Assembly (NCBI GenBank): GCA_938084575.1
Contig: CALKFG010000008.1
Location: 1 to 55,520, forward strand
From: an uncultured Hyphomonadaceae bacterium
GTDB taxonomy: Bacteria; Pseudomonadota; Alphaproteobacteria; Caulobacterales; Hyphomonadaceae
Length of the DNA: 55,520 bases
Direction: 5' to 3'
In this document: in pieces, positions 52,198-55,520 of the stretch
How positions within the stretch are numbered: the first letter of the stretch is position 1
Layout: every line of letters starts with the position of its first letter
Notes under the pieces: model-generated
Told to the model about the DNA's origin: nothing
What the model saw: the letters and a program-made list of their open reading frames with translations, nothing else
The model's database searches: none
Program-made: the position numbers and the translations under genes

Positions 52198-52444
52198 CGC
52201 CCAGCGCCGCCCAAAAGGCGGGACAATGGCCTCGCAAGGGCGCTCTAGCGCTAGTATCCGCCACTGAACATTATCAGGTGAGCTTGTGGCCTGCCGACAG
52301 GGATTCCGGTTGTGCGTCGTAAGACCCAGGCGCTTCTTCACGCAAAGATATCTCGCGCCATTATTATATACAATATACAATAATTTAGAGATACGATTTG
52401 ACTTAGGCGTCATTTTTGCCCCAACTTAATAATTGGGGGGAAGT
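52198..52444. promoter_or_regulatory. AT-rich promoter region before the lipoprotein gene
   Basis: A stretch near 52360-52400 is very AT-rich (ATTATTATATACAATATACA), and TTGACT stands near 52399. A CCGCCC-AAAA-GGCGGG hairpin lies at the left end (about 52207-52222). Together they look like a terminator-to-promoter boundary. Confidence 0.35.
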
Positions 52445-52936
52445 ATGAAGTATTCTTTTCTGTTGTTGGCTGTATTTCTGTTGCAGGCTTGCTCTTCCGT
52501 AGGGGGTGGCAATAGTATCGACTTTGAATCCAAGACCACCAATACCTCGCCGGATAGCTTGATATCACTCAGCCCTGAGGCGCAGTGGGCAATTGTTTCG
52601 TCTCCGGACGATAGCAGGGTTTTCTGTTTTCTGCCGCCGCCCGAGGGCCTGAGAACCGGTGGTTCTTCCATCGTTGTGAGTGGTATTTCCGCGGGAGGGG
52701 TCGCTCCCGGAGCGGGCATGTCCTCAGGGGCGGACGTCATAGGCGGTGTTAATCCGAACGTCCACATCGTCCGTGAGATGTTCTTCCGGACCTGTGAAAT
52801 GATCGTGAACTACAATCTCCCAAAAGATGAGGCCCTCGACCTCTTCAAGGCTACGTTGGCCAGAATACCAGTGACGGTCTCACTTGGGACAGGTGCTTCT
52901 ACGGCGGAACAAAACATTCCACCGATAAATGAATAA
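52445..52936 (+). CDS. Hypothetical lipoprotein
   Basis: 163 residues from ATG 52445 (GGGGGAAG upstream). Lipobox LQAC after a short signal peptide (FLLLAVFLLQAC). The mature part is Gly/Ser-rich with a central helix (EMFFRTCEMIVNYNLPKDEA). No family is recognised. It is AT-richer than the core genes and is probably accessory. Confidence 0.7.
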   Translation: MKYSFLLLAVFLLQACSSVGGGNSIDFESKTTNTSPDSLISLSPEAQWAIVSSPDDSRVFCFLPPPEGLRTGGSSIVVSGISAGGVAPGAGMSSGADVIGGVNPNVHIVREMFFRTCEMIVNYNLPKDEALDLFKATLARIPVTVSLGTGASTAEQNIPPINE

Positions 52937-52989
52937 ATGAATTAGAGTTTTGCAATCAATATTGGCTATTTAAAAGGGACATTTAAGTA

Positions 52990-53505
52990 ATGAAATATTT
53001 TACCAGTTTGATGCTCGCTGCATCGGTTTTTGGTTCAGGATTTGCTGTTGCAGAGGATAGCTACGCTCTAGTCAACAAAAGCACGCAATTTGTATACTAT
53101 GAATATTATAATTGTAATGACAATGTATATGATAATAAATGGAGGCAAACCTTTGTTCCGGCGTGCTCGACCGTGTACGATGCGAACAATCCGGAATTAA
53201 GTCCGACATGTAAGGCGCATATTATTGTAGTGCCGGCTACTATGGTAAAGGAGGACGGTTCCACGACGGAGAGCGTATCTGCCACGGTCAACGCATCCAA
53301 GGAAGTCGATGGGGTTGAGGTGGATGGAACAGTCCAGGCCGGTGTGACAAACACCACTAATTGGGCCGCAAGTGCCAACTGGGAAAATAGGGCTGGAGCT
53401 GCTAATCGGCTCGAAACCATTTATGCTAACCCAGAGAGAGCATACAACTATAATGGTGCCAGCCAAAATATGACCCCATATTTTTATGGGAATTCATGTA
53501 ACTAG
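52990..53505 (+). CDS. Hypothetical secreted protein
   Basis: 171 residues from ATG 52990 with a signal peptide ending at AVA. The mature part is rich in Y, N and T, with four cysteines (NCNDN, ACSTV, TCKAH, NSCN), so disulfides are likely. The region is among the most AT-rich of the window, which suggests transfer. A hairpin with T-run follows (53518-53550). The function is unknown. Confidence 0.7.
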   Translation: MKYFTSLMLAASVFGSGFAVAEDSYALVNKSTQFVYYEYYNCNDNVYDNKWRQTFVPACSTVYDANNPELSPTCKAHIIVVPATMVKEDGSTTESVSATVNASKEVDGVEVDGTVQAGVTNTTNWAASANWENRAGAANRLETIYANPERAYNYNGASQNMTPYFYGNSCN

Positions 53506-53517
53506 TAATTCAAACGT

Positions 53518-53550
53518 GGGTGGGGGCAGTTGCTCCCGCCCATATTTCTT
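53518..53550 (+). terminator. Probable intrinsic terminator
   Basis: GGGTGGGGGC (53518-53527) pairs with GCTCCCGCCC (53532-53541) with G-U pairs and a 4-nt loop, followed by ATATTTCTT. Confidence 0.55.
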
Positions 53551-53647
53551 AATTCTCCTGAAGTTGATCCGTTAGCGTCCGAGAAGAATATCGATGACAT
53601 GTCAATTGATTTCAGAAGACGTGAAATGGAAACGAAGAGGGGACATT

Positions 53648-54310
53648 ATGATGAAGATTTTTCCCGGCATAATAGGGGGGGTGGCTTTGGCTGCCTGCAG
53701 TCAGGTTTCACCTGAGAACCCGTCTGCTGTTGAGGTTTCTGCTGCGCCAGAAATCGCTGAGACAACCAGTGGTGGGCCAGAAGACATTTCCCATTTGTCC
53801 GCCGAGTGGCAGATCGAGGCCTACTCAACCGCGGGGCCATCTTTTATTGGAGAGAACGCTACGATCCTCTCAGTTGACGGAACGGTTCTGCGTGAGGGGA
53901 CCAATGGCTGGACCTGTATGCCGGGAAATCCGCGTCCGGTTCCCGAAGGGGGCTGGGGTTCGGCTCATGAAGCCATGCCGGTTTGCGGTGATAGCGAGGC
54001 GTTCAAATGGATGATGGCTTACATGAACAATACCGAGCACGATATGCTTCATGATGGCTACATGTGGATGCTGCATGGAGACATGGGTGAAGACAATACC
54101 AAGGCCGGTGTGCTGAATAAGGCCGACGCAGAAGATCCTGCGAACTGGATTGAATCCGGGGCCCATCTCATGCGGATGCCAAAGGACCCCTCTTCACTGG
54201 ACGGCATGACCACAGACTTCAGGTCTGGCGCGCCTTATGTGATGTTTTCCGGAACACCCTGGGCTCATTTGATGATCCCGGTCGAGGGGTACTATGATTA
54301 TTCGGAATGA
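53648..54310 (+). CDS. Hypothetical lipoprotein
   Basis: 220 residues from ATG 53648 (GAGGGG upstream). Lipobox LAAC (GIIGGVALAAC). The mature part has YSTAGPSFIGENATILSVDG, a pair of cysteines (TCMPGNPRPVP, MPVCGD) and a Met/His-rich segment (NNTEHDMLHDGYMWMLHGDM), which could bind a metal. The remainder matches no family I know. It ends at a strong terminator. Confidence 0.75.
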   Translation: MMKIFPGIIGGVALAACSQVSPENPSAVEVSAAPEIAETTSGGPEDISHLSAEWQIEAYSTAGPSFIGENATILSVDGTVLREGTNGWTCMPGNPRPVPEGGWGSAHEAMPVCGDSEAFKWMMAYMNNTEHDMLHDGYMWMLHGDMGEDNTKAGVLNKADAEDPANWIESGAHLMRMPKDPSSLDGMTTDFRSGAPYVMFSGTPWAHLMIPVEGYYDYSE

Positions 54311-54358
54311 GATCCACCCGGGATCTGTTCGATCATAGCTAAAGCCCAATTATCACGC

Positions 54359-54391
54359 TCACCCGGATTTTCTAAATCCGGGTGATTTTTT
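54359..54391 (+). terminator. Strong intrinsic terminator
   Basis: TCACCCGGATTT (54359-54370) pairs perfectly with AAATCCGGGTGA (54374-54385) across a 3-nt loop, followed by TTTTTT. It closes the lipoprotein gene and the accessory block. Confidence 0.92.
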
Positions 54392-54680
54392 GCGGCTCGT
54401 CCTGTTATCATATGAGGTCGAAATAGCAAACTCGCGTCACAATTTAGCTAAACCAGACAAGATCATTTAGTGGGCTAATTTCTGAAATCGCCATTTCAGA
54501 GAAACCGGTATCGTCGTCACTAAGCCTGTGTCATCACTATCTCATCCCGGGAGGCCGCCTGCGGCGCTTTTCCTCCTCCCCTATGTCTGTGTCAGTTTTG
54601 GCGCCCCCGGGGAATCGCACAGCTCTGAGTTTTAGGTGTTTTTAGCGGTCGATGTTTTTAGCACGACAACGGACATTATC

Positions 54681-54721
54681 GGGCGTGCCTCTCCCGACAA
54701 TTCTACCCCATGTTTACCCAA
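54681..54721 (+). repeat. Imperfect direct repeat, copy B (possible att-like site)
   Basis: Partner of 48591-48631 (36 of 41 identical, same orientation). No integrase gene is visible next to either copy. Confidence 0.65.
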
Positions 54722-54948
54722 AGGATTTCTTCCCTGGGGCTCAATGATTGGACGCCAGAAAGACACACGAAAACAAAGGCTTGAGGGGATTTTCGGATTG
54801 GTTTATCTGGTTCCGACGAAAGTGAATGGGAAGGGCATGCCGAGCAGGTGACGAGGGTGACGTCATGCGTTGGGTTTTTCGGTCAGGAAGCCCTGTCGAA
54901 GCCACCCTGACACTGCTATGGTCCCGCCAGACAAGGAGGAGGCCGAAA

Positions 54949-55389
54949 ATGGATTTATATGCGCCGATCTACACCGCCTATCTGGGTGCTTTCCTGATCA
55001 CGCTGCAGACCTTGCTGGCCGCATCTGTGGGCGGCTACCGCTTCCGCAGCCGAAATGGTGTCGGCCACGAGGGCGACATGACGCTTGAACGCCGCGTTCG
55101 CCGACATGGCAATATCACCGAGTATGCGCCGATCTTCCTCATCGTGCTTGCGCTTTTTGAGTTGATTGCCGGACAGACAGGAAGCGTCTTCTGGCTTGCC
55201 GTCCTGTTTGCTTTTGCGAGGGTCGCCCACGCATTCGGCTTCTCCTCGTCGGCGGGGTCTCATCTCGTCAACCCGAAAGGGGGGCCTGTTTTCCCGATCG
55301 CCAGGATGATTGGGGCGATGTTCACCCTCGCACTATCCCTCGCCCTTCCTGTCATGCTTGTCTGGCATCTGACGGCTGCGGGATCATAG
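54949..55389 (+). CDS. MAPEG family membrane protein
   Basis: 146 residues from ATG 54949 (AGGAGGAGG RBS). Four membrane helices; the family signature is LERRVRRHGNITEYAPIFLI after the first loop. Further helices are AVLFAFARVAHAFGF and MIGAMFTLALSLALP. MAPEG proteins are membrane-associated glutathione-dependent enzymes; the substrate is unknown. It is outside the repeat-bounded block and GC-rich like the core. The last 131 bp of the window show no gene. Confidence 0.93.
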   Translation: MDLYAPIYTAYLGAFLITLQTLLAASVGGYRFRSRNGVGHEGDMTLERRVRRHGNITEYAPIFLIVLALFELIAGQTGSVFWLAVLFAFARVAHAFGFSSSAGSHLVNPKGGPVFPIARMIGAMFTLALSLALPVMLVWHLTAAGS

Positions 55390-55520
55390 CAAAGGGGCGT
55401 CTTTCTCTCTGACACCTGAAACCGGCTTGGTCAGTGTTCCCCAGTGCCTGGTGTTTTGAATTCACGGTCCTCGCAGTGGGGTCCCTCAAAGGCATGACGT
55501 GGGGGTTTGAGTTCGCCGTT

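Larger units (their letters stand above)
54311..54948. other. Intergenic region at the right edge of the accessory block
   Basis: It holds a terminator (54359-54391), a small CTGAAAT/ATTTCAG hairpin (54482-54499) and repeat copy B (54681-54721). No supported gene. An open frame at 54636-54851 has no RBS or family. Confidence 0.5.

Noticed and set aside
54541-54590. Second terminator (GCCGC-CT-GCGGC plus CTTTT)
   Set aside because: The loop would be only two bases, and no gene ends just upstream.
48591-54721. Prophage
   Set aside because: No integrase, capsid, tail or lysis genes are visible; only an IS and small envelope proteins.
54636-54851. Small gene near repeat copy B
   Set aside because: No RBS, spans the repeat, no recognisable sequence.

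Overview
The window looks like chromosomal DNA of an alphaproteobacterium. It is GC-rich, has alphaproteobacterial-looking secreted and outer-membrane proteins and lipid-catabolic gene sets, and is densely coded on both strands. A marine, Hyphomonadaceae/Caulobacterales-like source is my guess. No rRNA gene is present, so the taxonomy stays open.

Positions 1-14800 are a lipid or hydrocarbon region: a sterol-desaturase-type di-iron enzyme (cut by the window edge), a LysR regulator, a CYP153-type P450, a decayed Old Yellow Enzyme pseudogene, an amidohydrolase, an acyl-CoA dehydrogenase, and an operon of acyl-CoA synthetase, enoyl-CoA hydratase and an ACAD10/11-type kinase. A second P450 and a secretory-lipase-like lipoprotein follow. 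Kinase plus dehydrogenase plus hydratase suggests catabolism of hydroxylated acyl-CoAs through a phosphorylated intermediate.

Positions 14800-19060 hold small secreted proteins, two of them with a dirigent/allene-oxide-cyclase-like barrel signature, and an MscS channel. Positions 19024-24714 are a compact selenocysteine island on the minus strand: selA, selB, tRNA-Sec (anticodon UCA), a thioredoxin-like two-domain protein, and a UGSC-type selenoprotein whose in-frame TGA (19325-19323) splits it for ordinary gene finders. A terminator closes the unit. A secreted five-repeat protein, a CaiB/BaiF CoA-transferase, a class III aminotransferase and an FMN alpha-hydroxyacid oxidase follow.

Positions 30200-48400 are mixed housekeeping and periplasmic genes: YaiI family, OmpA-like barrel, SDR, cupin, DUF952, exonuclease I, a zinc metalloprotease, a c-heme protein, a DUF2236 oxygenase, an acyl-CoA ligase, a DUF885 lipoprotein and a Tat-exported dienelactone hydrolase. 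They include two paralogous FecR-like secreted proteins that end in the same PVSP tail.

Positions 48590-54720 are an AT-richer accessory block bounded by an imperfect 41-bp direct repeat. It contains small lipoproteins, a DUF418-type membrane protein and an IS3-family element. The IS lies directly at the T-tract of a terminator, and its transposase gene is itself broken by a roughly 46-bp palindromic insertion. A MAPEG protein closes the window.

The most novel signal is a pair of intergenic elements (15294-15406 and 30722-30828). On the minus strand each shows a sigma-54-like -24/-12 motif at an identical distance from a stem-loop of about 80 nt. The stem has a compensatory base change between copies, the loop is pyrimidine-rich and anti-Shine-Dalgarno-like, and a terminal T-run follows. 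I read this as a duplicated small RNA family.
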